A DNA stretch of 64,000 nucleotides. Origin: Floccularia luteovirens. Taxonomy: Eukaryota > Basidiomycota > Agaricomycetes > Agaricales > Squamanitaceae. The notes beneath the pieces were generated by a model that searched no databases, had not been told where the DNA came from, and saw only the letters and a list, made by a program, of their open reading frames with translations. Location: positions 2,790,001 through 2,854,000 of the forward strand of contig VSJF01000002.1 in the NCBI GenBank assembly GCA_009739215.1, in the 5' to 3' direction. Of this stretch, positions 35,384 through 47,360 are shown piece after piece. Positions within the stretch are counted from its first letter, which is position 1; each line of letters opens with the position of its first letter. A program made the position numbers and the translations under genes.

Positions 35384-38300
35384 ATGGACGATGTATCCCT
35401 CCCTGGACGTTCCGTTGATATTGAACTTGGAGGACAAGAAGTTATTACCATCGACCTTGACAATCTCGACCCCAATCCGGAAGATGTTTTAGACCTTCTC
35501 AAGGACGGACAATGTAAAATTTGGGTATGGACGAAGTTGGCTGGGGAGTACTGGCGGAGAGGTTATCTTGAAGCAGCTGAGAAGATTGCTCTCGCTGCTG
35601 TTGAATGTACACAGAATTTTTCCTTGTGAGAGCTCTGCGACTAAACAGTTTTTTTTGTAGCTTCACAAGCAAATGGGACTACGTCTTCCCTGTCACCGAT
35701 ATATTCACTGCTTGCAAATCCTGCAAATCGCTTATGCACGTAAAGCTCCCAAGTTAGTGCTACGTGATGCTCGTGAGACTCTATTTCATTTATTTTTGAG
35801 ATTCGGATGTCAATGTGATAATGGCTGTTGTACAGGCCAGGACACAATGACCGGGGAGAAACCCAAGGAAGAGTATTATCGTGAAGCTGCGCAATTCCTG
35901 AATACTGGAGACAGAGTAGGGGCGGAGTCCTGGGGAAGCTATTGGTACCTACACTGTCATTTTTGACGAGAGGTGCATAGTTCAATCACCTATAATGCTT
36001 TTCAAGCCTCTTATCTATCCTTCTTAGGTATTCAACAATTGGCTAACCAGGTCTATGGAAGATGCCTTGAGGTCATTTGAAGGTGTCCTTGCTGAAAAAC
36101 CAACAAATCTTGTAGCTCTTCTCGGAAAGGTAAGTTTACCTCTTCGTCTTCGCATTCGTAGAAGTCACATTATGTAACAGGCGCGGATACTTTATGCGAG
36201 ACGGAACTACCGGGATGCTCTAAAAATCTTCCAAGATGTTCTTCGGTATAACCCCAAATGCATCCCAGATCCACGGATAGGCATTGGTCTCTGCCTTTGG
36301 GCTATGGATCATAAAGCTAAAGCAAAAGGCAGCATGGCAGAGGAGTTTGGAGGTGGTGCGTTGTTTTGTACCTATTATCTATTCGTTCATTTACCCATTT
36401 TGTGCCATTTAGAATCCTTCGGAATGGGCTGCACAATTGCTATTGGGTTTAGAATCTATAAATGCTAGCAAGGATGCTACTCTCACAGAATCAGAGAGGA
36501 CGCATGCATTCTTAGGAGGGACGAAGCTCATTGAAAAAGCCTTCAACGCAAATCAAAAGAGTGCAGCAGCTGCCAATGCATTATGCGAGCTTTTCATAAG
36601 AAAAGAAAATTATAAGCGGGTATGTAAACGACTTAAGACCTATCACATGGTACTTCAACACTTTGTCAGGCCTTAAAATTGGCAGAACGCACAATCCAGT
36701 TTGCAGATACATTGACTGTGCTTACAGACGGATACTTGAGGGCCGGAAGAGTATCCCATGCCGAGGGGGCTTTGTCACAGGCAACGAAGTTTTATACTGC
36801 AGCCATAGAGGGTCAGCCGAAATATGTACTTGGTGCAATTGGTATGGCCCAAATGCAAATGCAAAATGGTTTGTTTCTCTTGTTCGCTAGAAAAGACTTT
36901 GACTAACACTTTCCAGACGAGATGGCTGCAGCTATACATACACTTGATACTCTTTTGCAACCACCTAACCCTCAAAGATCTCTGGAAGCAACTGTAATGC
37001 TTGCTTCGCTAAGAGCATATCCACGACCAGGTATCTCAAGTGCAGACTTAGCCCAAGAGAAGACACGAGCAAAGGAGCTATTTGATCGTGTCATCAAAGG
37101 ACTTGAGATTGAAGACGTACGAGCAAATGGTCATGGTTCTAGTAGGACGTTGCGAAACATTGCTGATGACATAGATATGCATGCTGAGATATCACGTTTA
37201 TGGCAAGGAGAAAACTTGGGTCGGATGGGCAAGGCTTTGAGAGAAGCTCTGAGGATCAGTGAAGCCACTGGTCAAGTTGATCCACGAATATTGAATAACC
37301 TCGGCGCCTTACAACACCTGGAAGGCAACCTTGCCGAGGCCAGAACAATATATGAAAATGCACTTACGAGTGCTGCCACACTGACCTCGGACATTGCAGA
37401 AGGCATGTCTACGTCGATACTCTACAACTTGGCAAGAGTATACGAACATCAAGGCGATGAGAACCTTGCAAATGACGCCTTCGAAAAGTTGCTGTCACGG
37501 CACCCTGAATATGTTGATGGTGGGTATTAGACAACCGGTCATATAGTATATCCTAACTGGTTGCCTTCACAGCTAAAATTCGCCAAGCACAAATGCTGTC
37601 TAATATCAGTCGCCACAACGATGCTCACGATCTTCTAAAACAATGTCTAGCTTCACACAATAGTAACCTCAATTTACGGGCATTCTATACTTATTTCCTC
37701 ATCCAAACCAATCTCTATAAACCTGCCAAGGACTTCGTCTTTGCAACCTTGAAAGATCATGACAAATATGACATCTATTCACTCTGTGCCGCTGGCTGGA
37801 TCATGTACCACCAGTCGCGCGAAAGCAGAGACAACAGTCCAAAGGGCATTGAGGAGCGAAAACGCGGCTTCCAGAGATCCGCGGAATTCTACGAAAAGGC
37901 GCTGCAGCTTGATCCTTTATGTGCATTTGCAGCTCAAGGTCTTGCTATCGTAACTGCCGAAGACGCTCTTGGGACCTTGGGAGGGGCGTTTCCCGGACCA
38001 TCCGCTGTTGATGAAGGACAAAAACGTATGGCTAACGCACGTGAGGCATTGGACATTTTTGCAAAAGTTCGTGAGTCTATAAATGATGGTAGTGTATATT
38101 GCAATATGGGACATTGCTACTATGCTCGTGATGAGTTTGATCGTGCCATTGAAAGCGTGAGTTGCCGTTGCCTACAACATTTTTATATGTAACTAATTAC
38201 TCTTTTCGACTTAGTACGAGACGGCATCAGTTAGGTTTTATGGCGGCCAGAATGTTTCTGTGTTACTGTGCCTATGCCGGTCCTGGTACTCGAAAGCTAC

Positions 38301-39398
38301 CAAGGACCAGTCATTTACTGCCATGAACACTGCACTCCGTTATGCCCAAATGGTGATTTTGGTCTATTATGCAAACTTTTCTGATTAACAACCTTTGTTA
38401 CCGTTAGGCTTTACACATACAACCCAATGACAAAGCTATCGTCTACAATATTGCCATGATTCTACAGAAATCTGCTGAAATGCTCTTTGCCCTCCCACCA
38501 GCTAAACGCAACCTCAAAGGTCTGCAAAAGGTCATCGATCAAGCTTCACATGCACAAAAGTCAGTGTCTCTTTCTTCTATTGTAGTCAGGATTTGAACTG
38601 AATCTTAAATTAGGCTATTTGGATCACTGGCAAATGATAAAGCCACGATGGTTCCTTACAGTAGAGACATTGCTGACCAACGTAGGAAATATGGAGATAA
38701 TATGTTGAAGAAGGGTGACGAGCATCTTACCGCCCAGCGGCAATTTGAGGCTGAAACCCAAGCCAAACTTGATACCGCTAGGAAAAAGCGACAGGAGGAA
38801 CGCGAAAAACAAGAAAAACTTGAGGTAGGCGGTTGTTTAACTCCTTGATAAGCAGAGGTACTGATGAGCATCTAATATAGGCGGCACGCATGGAGGAGTT
38901 GAGAATTGAAGCGGAGAAACTCGCAGAAGAACGTAGACTGGCCAGAGAGCAAGCTATGGAGTGGACGCGAGAAGTAAGGATGGAGAGTGACGAAGAGCGT
39001 GAGCGCAAGTCTAAGAAGGCGAGGAAACCTAAAACTGTAGATGCTAGTGGTGATGAGAGCGAGCCTAAGAAGAAACGGCGTGGTAAGCTAAAGAAAGCTG
39101 TTAGTGATGGAGACGAAGAACAGGCTGTTTTTAGCGAGGAGGAAGAAATCGAACGGCCAGCGAAGAAAGTGAGAGATCCATCAACTATTCTTGTTTGCTG
39201 ATCTTGATTCATTTATTTATTGCAGCGCACAGCCAAGAAACGGGTTGTCAGAGACGACGATGAGGAGGAAACTGCCGGCCCACGTAAAAAACAATTGTAC
39301 GCGATCATGCGTGTCCTTAAGCTAACCTTTAACTCATTTGTTAATTTTATAGTAAGAGCAAAGAAATGCTCTCTGATACCGATGATGAGATGTCATAA
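35384..39398 (+). CDS. CTR9: Paf1 complex subunit CTR9 (TPR protein)
   Basis: Tetratricopeptide scaffold of the Paf1 transcription elongation complex, acting in the nucleus with RNA polymerase II and histone modification. The ATG at 35384 opens MDDVSLPGRSVDIELGGQEV; VITIDLDNLDPNPEDVLDLL is the conserved N-terminal block. TPR units run through most of the protein, for example LLGKARILYARRNYRDALKI, GYLRAGRVSHAEGALSQATK, RILNNLGALQHLEGNLAEAR, ILYNLARVYEHQGDENLAND and CNMGHCYYARDEFDRAIES. The C-terminus has a long charged coiled coil (RQFEAETQAKLDTARKKRQE) and ends in Lys-rich and acidic tracts finishing SDTDDEMS. More than ten short introns are removed, all in phase. Length exceeds 1,000 residues, as expected. 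No lesion was found. Confidence 0.94.
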
Positions 39399-39894
39399 AA
39401 TTTCAATACACTTGTTGCTTTGTATTCCCTAGGTGTAATATCATTCCTAATTTTGGGTAACTGTCAATCATCTGTATGACCTCTATTGTTGATATCGGTT
39501 CCTCGTTGCTGATTAAATTGGATAATCTCCGGCGTCGGCTTTCATGAATGTATAAGTCCAAGGCTAGGTTCGTGATTATACAAGTACACATTTCTCAACA
39601 TGTACAACAGTGATGTACATAATAACAGTAGCAACCCAGAAGAGATATAAATACAGGAGGCTGCTAGGGCAACGCTTTGTCCGTAGGAGAACTCGATCAG
39701 AATTTCTAGATATTTAAAATACTACAGAGTGCACATGAAGTAATTACGTGTTGGTTGTGAGATTTGCGATTACATGATGGGTTGGCAGGGTATATACAAT
39801 GTGATATGCGTGATGATGATTAAATGAAGGACTACTGGGTGAAGAAGAGTCGTGAACGTGTAAGAAGTGTTCATGGATAACTAGATTCACTTTT
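39399..39894. other. Convergent 3' flanks
   Basis: About 500 bp between CTR9 and the right arm of the inverted duplication. AT-rich; no gene recognised. Confidence 0.45.
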
Positions 39895-39959
39895 GGAAAC
39901 TTAGGGCTGGAATAGAAAGCACTGTATGTGGGAGCGCTTGCCCCAAGAACCCGAATTTT

Positions 39960-40864
39960 TTATGTCTGGTTACTATCCTCAGCGGTTGCAGACTCATGCT
40001 GTGGGGGTAGTCGAGATATTCCACATTGGTCGCAAATCATCATACCCCGAGCATCTGCCAAGAATAGTAACATCAGAAAACTAGCGTAGGAAGCATGGGT
40101 AAAACGCACGATTTTTCTGGCTGCCTGGGGATGAGGGCAATTCAACATAGGCACTTTTGGGAATCTGTTTTGATCCACATCCGGGACAACGGAGAAGAGC
40201 GCGTGCTTCCTCCAAGGAGAGCGAACGTTCAGTTGAATTTGTGGTGGAGCTTTCTGCCCTTGAAGTGTTTACGACTTGTAATGGGATCTGATTATCAACT
40301 GACTGTATAGCATTTTCGTGTGCTGGTTCCACTCCAGGTGGTACGGTGGGAGATGTGTTTTTGCCTTTGCTTCGCATATGCCGCACTCTTGCACCCATAG
40401 AAGTCTTCTAGTGTGGAATTAGTCGGCATTTGTCTAGAGTGTGTTACCGCCGCTTACATTAACAAGTTCTTCAAAATCTTCAGCATTACTAAGTAATTCT
40501 TTCCTGTACTTGCGTTGTTTCCAGTAAGATAAAATGGTGTCCAATTTTTTGCTGGATTTCTGGATCTGAAGAGCCCCTTCGATGGCCTGTTTATTTCTGT
40601 AAATTGCGCATGAGATATGTGTGGTCCCAAGGACCCTCTAATTCACTATACATACTTATCATATACGTCCATGCAATGTTGGACCTCGGCGGCCTCGAGG
40701 ATGTTATAGAAACACTCAAGAGTGCGGAATGAGCGATCGACCTTACAAGCAGCTAAATCCAATGTTTTGTCTGAGAACTTGCGCACTCCATTTGCTACTC
40801 TGGGCACCTCTACACAGAACGAGCCGATGGTGGCTATAGCAGAGACTGTCTCGAGTACAGGCAT
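39960..40864 (-). CDS. Unrecognised protein with C-terminal Cys4 zinc ribbon, copy 2
   Basis: Inverted paralogue of 22836-23733. The ATG at 40864 begins MPVLETVSAIATIGSFCVEV. The next blocks, ANGVRKFSDKTLDLAACKVD and FRTLECFYNILEAAEV, match copy 1 residue by residue. Introns fall at the same places (VYDK|, LVN|, and before the second Cys pair). The Cys pairs are LLRCPGCGSKQIPKSAYVE and MMICDQCGISRLPPQ, the second joined through a GTGCGT donor exactly as in copy 1. The frame is preserved throughout. A longer open stretch upstream of the ATG (to about 40945) uses no ATG. The function is unknown. Confidence 0.65.
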
Positions 40865-41185
40865 TAGTTGGGATGAAAATAGTTGACCCAGGAATTTACG
40901 GATGTTCTTCCTTAGTTCACTAATTTTATACTGCTCCGAAAACAATAACCTCCGTTTTGGTTAAACTGCACGGGTATACTTTGGCGGTAACCACGTCGTG
41001 TTGGATCCACATACTCAAACAATTAGTCGATCATTACGTTGAACTTTGTGCTAAATCCATCCCATTCAATCCATTTCTCACGCATGTTCGATAGATCCGT
41101 TATTCTTTAGTTATTCTTGTAATAATCAATACTCCCTCATAGTGTTGAATCCGCATTCCTTCCTTCTTTCACCCCCTACAATACC

Positions 41186-42550
41186 ATGGCAGAACAGAAC
41201 GCCTCGGTCGCGCTAGCCGCTCTGCGTGATGAATACGCAAAGGATGATTACATGAACGAAGGTCGCTTGGGTCAACACGAATTTTTCTGGAGAGATCACC
41301 AGCCATGGCTCAAGGAACATGGATACGAACTACGTGCACGCTATCAACCAGACTGGGTCGCATCGTGGAAGAAAAATGGAGGATCCTGGCTAGGCCGTGA
41401 AGATGCCGTATTCAACCGTGTAAGTCGTACGACTTGCCTCACATAGTTTGTCAATTAACCATGTTTTCTTGTGATAGGCTGGTCATACGTTTATGGATGC
41501 AACCCGGATACCTGATGGAAAAGTCGTGATGATGAAGAAAATCGAGGCATCACGGTTCCCCCATGAGGCCGAGATTGGTCGTATGTTTTCTACAGAACCG
41601 TTAGCTTCTGATCCAAAGAATCATTGCGCGCCCCTTTACGACGTTTTAGAAGTTCCAGAAGACCCAGATATGATGATTCTTGTTGTGCCATTGCTCTTTG
41701 ATTGCTTCAAACCAGATTTCTCGACTATTGGCGAGGTCGTAGATTTTGCGAGACAAATTTTTGAGGCAGGTTTTTCAGGTTTTTAAACCTCCCCATACCT
41801 TGAGAACTATTCTAATCTTACCAAAGGGTTTGAAGTTCATGCATGACCTTCGCGTTGCTCACTGGTTCGTATATCCACCACCGACCTCTTTCAACCTTGC
41901 ATTAACTTAACAAATTAGTGATTGTAAATCCAATAATATCATGATGGATTGTCCTGGATTATATCCAGAACCTTCACATCCTTGCAAGCCAACAAGGTCA
42001 AGAGACTACAAACGAGAACTGAAACCACGCACCCGCTCGCAATACCCCCCCAGATACCACTTCATTGACTTTGGGTTGTCACGTAAATACGATCAAGACG
42101 AAACTGATGTCATGGAATATCCTAGATATGGAGGTGACAGGACCGTGCCTGAGTTTCAAAAGGACGATCTGGTGGACCCATTTCGTGTCGATGTATATTG
42201 CATTGGAAATATCATACGGAACTATATAGCCGTGAGTATCTCCTAGTTTAAATTTTACTTCGCTCATGATGGTACAGGGAAATGAAAAACGAGCCGCACT
42301 TCAAGGATTTTCTTTCATTGAAAGCCTGATAGCGGATATGACACAGGATGATCCCCTAAAGCGGCCCAATATGACTGAAGTTGTCTCTCGATTTGATGAG
42401 ATTCAGAAAGGGCTCGGAAAATGGAAACTCCGCTCTCGTCTAACCACACGCAAAGAAAATATGGTTGCTGGCACATTCCGATCACTCATACATTGGAGTG
42501 GACAACTTTCCCTGATAATAAAAGGAGTCCCTCCCATACCTACACGATGA
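41186..42550 (+). CDS. Protein kinase-like protein, Agaricomycete-expanded family, copy 2
   Basis: Inverted paralogue of 21132-22486. Exons 41186-41419, 41478-41765, 41827-41864, 41919-42231 and 42278-42550 give 381 residues. Motifs kept: VVMMKKIE (ATP lysine), LKFMHDLRVAHCDCKSNNIM (catalytic loop formed across a 38-nt exon and its following intron), HFIDFGLSRKYDQDE, DVYCIGNIIRNYIA and MTQDDPLKRPNMTEV. The intron after QIFE has GCAGGT where copy 1 has GTAGGT. This makes it a GC-AG intron or, if not spliced, a disabling change. Apart from that the gene is intact. Divergent from the zinc-ribbon gene. Confidence 0.78.
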
Positions 42551-42590
42551 CAATAACGTATTGACATTATATAAATACCATAAGTACTGC

Positions 42591-43394
42591 CCGCCATCTA
42601 AAGCTAATTATACCCTCAATTTATTGAGTTTTACAAAAAATATCCACGATTGGATTACCATTCTTTTATGACTCTTCCTACTTATCATTTTCGTTCTATA
42701 TAGTGCAATTACTATCCTCCCACTCATCTGCCAGACCCTCCTTTCGCCCAGTCACGGTCCAAAAACAGTATAGATTTGAACTCCGTCCGTCCAAAAGTGG
42801 AGATGCGTCAAGCTCAAATTATGTTAGCTGGGATTCAGGCTCCGAAACGGCCTGCTCCGGCAAGCTGCGCTCAATAAAAACATTTGTACTAGGTTAAAAA
42901 TATGTACTAGAGGTCACATCTCAAGTTTGAATTCAATAGGTTAAGAAATGAGCGAGATATTCAAGGTGGACGTGGCGAAAGGGTGGTCTGGCCGGTGAGT
43001 GGGGTTGATGATAGTATTGGTTTCTACATATCATATATCATACTTGACCACCACACCTCGATCCTGACTTACGTAACTCATATAAAACACACGGATTGTG
43101 GGTCCATGTGTACATCGAGGAACCTCAGCTATATCAGTGGAATCACGTCCCGAGTAACAAATGTAGCAACGAGTAAATATAGCCTGGTAACTCAAGTCAT
43201 TGTTCTTGTCTCCGCTCTTGTTCTTATTCCTGTAGTATTCAAAACAGGGACTCCAACCATTCAATTGGTTATTGTCTCTACTTTAGCTTACTTATTTATT
43301 CAATATCGTATATAAGCCTCTTTTTAGATGGCAGTGCCCATCAACGCAGCAGCATACCCCCTACAAGAAATCCTCCAGCTCTATATCATATAAT
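42591..43394. other. Intergenic, unrecognised
   Basis: Contains a 110-codon hydrophobic plus-strand frame (42983-43315) without family resemblance, probably chance. No RNA gene or repeat seen. Confidence 0.35.
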
Positions 43395-44150
43395 ATGTCA
43401 ACCCTACTTCTTGTTTTCCGAGGCGTCAAGCAGGCCTTTTCTCGTACCACCCCTGCTGCTATGGAAGATGCTCGGAAAAAAGCAGAGGAATCAGTAAAGA
43501 CTCTCGATTCGCTGGGCGACGTTGAGAAAGAACTCCTTGTTTCCCGATATGTAGAGTGTGTTTCTCCAACACAAAATTTGTAGTTCAGAGTACTCAACCC
43601 ATGAGTCTAACCAGACTTGCAAAGCGGCATCAACGCCTCTTGGCGAATATGGGGACGCCTGACTCTCCAGAAGGGTCCGATGTAAGATACTGACATCCTA
43701 TAACAATTCAGTTGGATCTATGCTCATGTTTTGATTGTGCGTACCAGGACGACACAAAAAATGCTAGAACCTTGAATGGTAAGTTCTGTATCTTACTTCC
43801 TATTGATAACTTGATGCTGACGTTCGAAAATCGGCTGGTCAAGACACTCCAACAGATGAAGCACAACCCAAGCCATCAACTGGTCTTACTTTCTTGACAG
43901 CACGGGTCCTTTCAGAAAATCCCCGCACTAATGCAGAAGAGATTATGGACATCGCGGACGACGTAATTTCTGAAGCAATGCGTACACTTCGTAAAAACAT
44001 CAACATCCTTGATAAATATGTCCTGGCCGACCTTGGTGAAGTCCTACTGAAGGGTAAGTAATCATCAAGGTTACACTCACACTGGAAGCTCATGTCACTA
44101 TTATAATTAGGCTAGAGGAGCTTCGAGAGAAAATGAAAGCTGTTGGATAG
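43395..44150 (+). CDS. Unrecognised protein, helical, C-terminus uncertain
   Basis: No family recognised. Exons 43395-43555, 43615-43681, 43748-43778 and 43844-44053 join in phase: MSTLLLVFRGVKQAFSRTTP, then KKAEESVKTLDSLGDVEKEL, LAKRHQRLLANMGTPDS, and TARVLSENPRTNAEEIMDIA followed by RTLRKNINILDKYVLADLGE. The composition is strongly helical and charged. After LLKG the model becomes uncertain: a short segment LEELREKMKAVG ends at a stop at 44148-44150. Beyond it lies coding-like sequence that ends in a hydrophobic anchor (FFLVLVDIVLAAILRSLY, about 44365-44420). An inverted, partly better-framed copy of that 3' part lies at 44818-45390, so the local gene structure is rearranged. Confidence 0.5.
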
Positions 44151-44470
44151 CTGATAGTGATACAGGCAGTTCGGCATAAAGTCGAGGATTTTTTTCGAAG
44201 ATGTTAGTAGCTTCTACAGGCGGGTCCTCACTGATGGTGGTAAATCTAAAATATATCAGCACATATGCCACAAGCTAACAAAACTCTAGGATATTGCAAA
44301 GAGTCGACAACCGAGCCAACCAGAGGCAATGAATCCATCAGAAGGAGAATCAGAGGATTCTTCTTAGTTTTAGTTGATATCGTTCTTGCCGCAATTCTCA
44401 GGTCTCTGTATGACAGTGGTATTCGAGTTCTCACCGATTTTATGTATTCTCTACATTGTTAGTGTATATT
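44044..44470 (+). repeat. Inverted repeat, left arm (3' part of the unrecognised gene)
   Basis: Contains AACAAAACTCTAGGATATTG and neighbouring coding-like sequence (ANKTLGYCKESTTEPTRGNE). This recurs in reverse complement at 44818-45390. The arms differ by substitutions and small indels, and each has frame breaks. Confidence 0.75.
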
Positions 44471-44817
44471 AATGGTAAATAATAATGAATTGATCATATC
44501 ATCTCCCTGGCGGCAGTATCTGAAAAATGATGAATTGCAGTATAAGGCCTTTAAAAGGACCTGAAGTGGGCTACAACATATATACATAAGGAAGTCACAT
44601 TATCAATGACAATGAATAACCTTGCGGTCTGAGAATAACACACCTGCGAGGTATTCTGGCTTGCCGAGTAGCATATGGTCTATGTATTCCATTGAAAATA
44701 TATAGTGTTCGACATGATGCTGCGAATAATAAAAATTGATTATTTGCGAGTGGTACATTAGGTGTGAGTTATGGTAAGTCAAAGTTTGTTTTGATAAACT
44801 GGTCCTTTTTTAAAGCC

Positions 44818-45390
44818 TTATACTGCAAACCTATATTCTACACCAACCACATAGAGAGAATACATGAAATTGGTATGAACTCGAATACCATTGTCAGTAC
44901 AGACGAACGATAATTGCAGGCTAGGAACTAAGAGGAATCCTCTGATTCTCTTTCTGATGGATTCATTGCCTCTGGTTGGCTCGGTTGTCGATTCTTTGCA
45001 ATATCCTAGAGTCTTATTAGCTTCTTGCATATGTGATGATATATCTCAGACTCGCCACCATCATGAGGGACCCGCCTGTAGAAGCCACTAACGTCTTCGA
45101 AAAAATCCTTGACTTTATTCCGACTGCTGTGTCACTGTCAGCATCCAACAGTTTCATGGTCTTTCGAAGCTCTTCTAGCCTGATCATATAGTGACATGAG
45201 CTTCCACTGTGAGTGTAACCTGACGATTGCTTACCCTTCGTAGACTTCAACAAAGTCTGCTAGGACATATTCATCAAGGATGTTGATGTGTTTACTAATT
45301 GTACGTATTGCTTCGGAAATTACGTCGTCCGCGATGTCTATAATCTCTTCCGCATTAGTGCAAGGATTTTCTGAAACGACTCGTGTTGTC
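44818..45390 (-). repeat. Inverted repeat, right arm
   Basis: Reverse-complement partner of 44044-44470, about 350 bp away. On the minus strand it reads RLEELRKTMKLLDADSD... and ANKTLGYCKESTTEPTRGNE. It extends upstream to LDEYVLADFVEV-like and NAEEIIDIADDV-like text, so it includes part of the exon at 43844-44053. Confidence 0.72.
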
Positions 45391-45977
45391 AAAAAGGCAA
45401 AGCAAGCTGGTGGGTTGGGTTGTGGTCCATTGGATTACACTGGAGGCAAACCTCAGGTCGGTTTAAGTTCAACCAAGCTTGAGTCGGCTGTAGGTCGGTT
45501 GCAGGTCGGTTGTAGGTCATTTGATATATCTATAACTCAAGCCATGTGATCAAATAGTATGACACATTCTCACTATTTATGAATAACAGTTGAAATTAAT
45601 CATATACTGTAGTAACTAATTTGAGAAATAATTCATATTTATTGTCGTTCTTGGTTATTCCAAATGCCTCAAACTCTATGCATCTGTACATTGTGCAGAA
45701 AAAGAACAGTCACTATTCATGGAGTCCAACAACCAGGACAGCTTGTTAATGGATCAACCTGATTAAAGCATGAAAAGCATGATAAAAGAGGAAGAAAAGA
45801 GTCAAAGTCCGCCTTGCCTACCAGTAGACCATTTTCAATGTTGGCACCAGAGCATCCTAGAGATTTGAATTCTATGAAAGGTTTATAATGTATTCTACTT
45901 ATTAGTATCAGCAACTTGAATCTAACATTACTTCTCAATATATAGAAATTATATTTCCTACAGCAATAATCATAAAG

Positions 45978-46716
45978 ATGATTGCTGTTCTTGTTGTCTG
46001 GCTTCATCTCAAAGCCCACTTGAGCCGTTCTTCAGCCAATTCACTTCTTAAAGCTGTCCAGATCATCCTTTCTACAACTCTCCAACTTGTTGAGGCTGCT
46101 CTTTATGCATCTGGATTTAATATCTCACTTACAGATATTAAAATTCCTTATGATGTCTGTTCTGCATATGGGCTCTATTCTATAGAGCCTGAAATTCTTC
46201 GTACTGCATGCTGCCCTCGATGCTTTTCTCTTATCCCTAGACCTATACCTTGGAGATGTCAGTGGAAGGCATCTCCTAGATCTCATGCTTGTAACACAGA
46301 GCTATGGAAGCTTCAAAACACTCAACATGGTCCCAAATGGATTCCTCATTGTCTTTATACTACTCAGTCCTTTGATTCCTAGCTACAATTTTTTTTATCC
46401 TGTCAAGTGATAGAGGAAAGTCTAGAAGAAACCTTTTCTAGACATAGAAATTATGCATCTACTCCTTTTGGTGCTGAAATGTTTGACGTTCAAGATAGTC
46501 CTGCTTGGAGAGAATTATACAACTCTTTTTCATCTCCTTATCATTTGATTTTAGCTATATATATTGACTGGTTTAATCCATATACAAATAAAATTGCAGG
46601 TATGTGCCAAGATAAATATCCTGAATTTATAAAGCTTATTTTATAAATAGGTAGAAAGGTATCCTCTGGTACCATAATGCTATACTGTTTGAATCTACCT
46701 CCTTATATTCGGTATC
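45978..46716 (+). pseudogene. Tnp2-family transposase, 5' part (interrupted)
   Basis: The transposase of a CACTA/EnSpm-like DNA transposon. The frame starts near 45978 and reads LLKAVQIILSTTLQLVEAAL, then CCPRCFSLIPRPIPWRCQW and HACNTELWKL, a cysteine-rich region typical of mushroom Tnp2 proteins. After a premature TAG at 46379-46381 it continues HLILAIYIDWFNPYTNKIAG, the D-W-F-N-P block. The frame is then cut by an LTR retrotransposon at 46716/46717. It resumes exactly at 53931: RY | QPENTFIIG. No start codon or terminal inverted repeat was fixed. Confidence 0.78.
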
Positions 46717-47293
46717 TGTTACCGCTATGCATATTATTGTTGTAGATAGGAGTCGAGTCGAATGCTAGTCACGTTTCCCTAGCGCGTCGAGGGGTAAAGT
46801 CCTCGAACTAGTTACTTTTGCCACTAGTGGGGGCCTCGTCGAGGTCAATTACGACGGAGGGGGCAGCCAGGCGTTTCAGGCTGCTCGCTGTCTTGCGTGC
46901 TGTTATATACAACTTGCTAGCCGTCCTAGACTAGGGAGGGAGGATTCGCTTAGTGCACACAGAGGTAGCAGAATAATCAAGCGTGTTAGGCAGTATTCAA
47001 ACTAAGGTCAAGCTGAGGCTTGCCTGTAGTTTGTGCTATCTTAAATACATAATCTGTACTACTAAGAATAGCCTACAATGAGGCGTATCACTAAGCCTAC
47101 AAGTCATATAGAAGTGCTACTAGTCATATAGAAGACGCGTTGAGTCAAATAGATGCGCGCGCGAGTCAAAAGGTGAAACACAAGAGTCAAGGTGCTAAAG
47201 ATAGTAAACATGAGGAGAACGCATTGAAGACATGTGTGTTTAAACTGTTCTAAAGTCCAGGGAGATATCGTAAGTCCGGATAAGGTCATAACA
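46717..47293 (-). repeat. Left LTR (element's 3' LTR), 577 bp
   Basis: Near-identical to 53328-53925 over its length, except that it lacks a 21-bp tandem unit and differs at scattered sites (for example CGCTATGCATATT versus CGCTATGCGTGTT). It contains a CGCGCGCG run near 47156. Confidence 0.95.
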
Positions 47294-47360
47294 TTACCCC
47301 TTTTGTACATTAGAAGTCCCAGTACTTCTAATCTTCATACAAGAAAATTCTTTTACCCAT

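Larger units (their letters stand above)
39895..42590 (-). repeat. Inverted segmental duplication, right arm
   Basis: Reverse-orientation copy of 21070-23760, carrying the zinc-ribbon gene (minus) and the kinase-like gene (plus). Arms are separated by about 16 kb of single-copy genes. Confidence 0.85.

Noticed and set aside
42983..43315. 110-codon hydrophobic frame as a membrane protein
   Set aside because: No family pattern and a low-complexity hydrophobic composition typical of AT-rich non-coding DNA.
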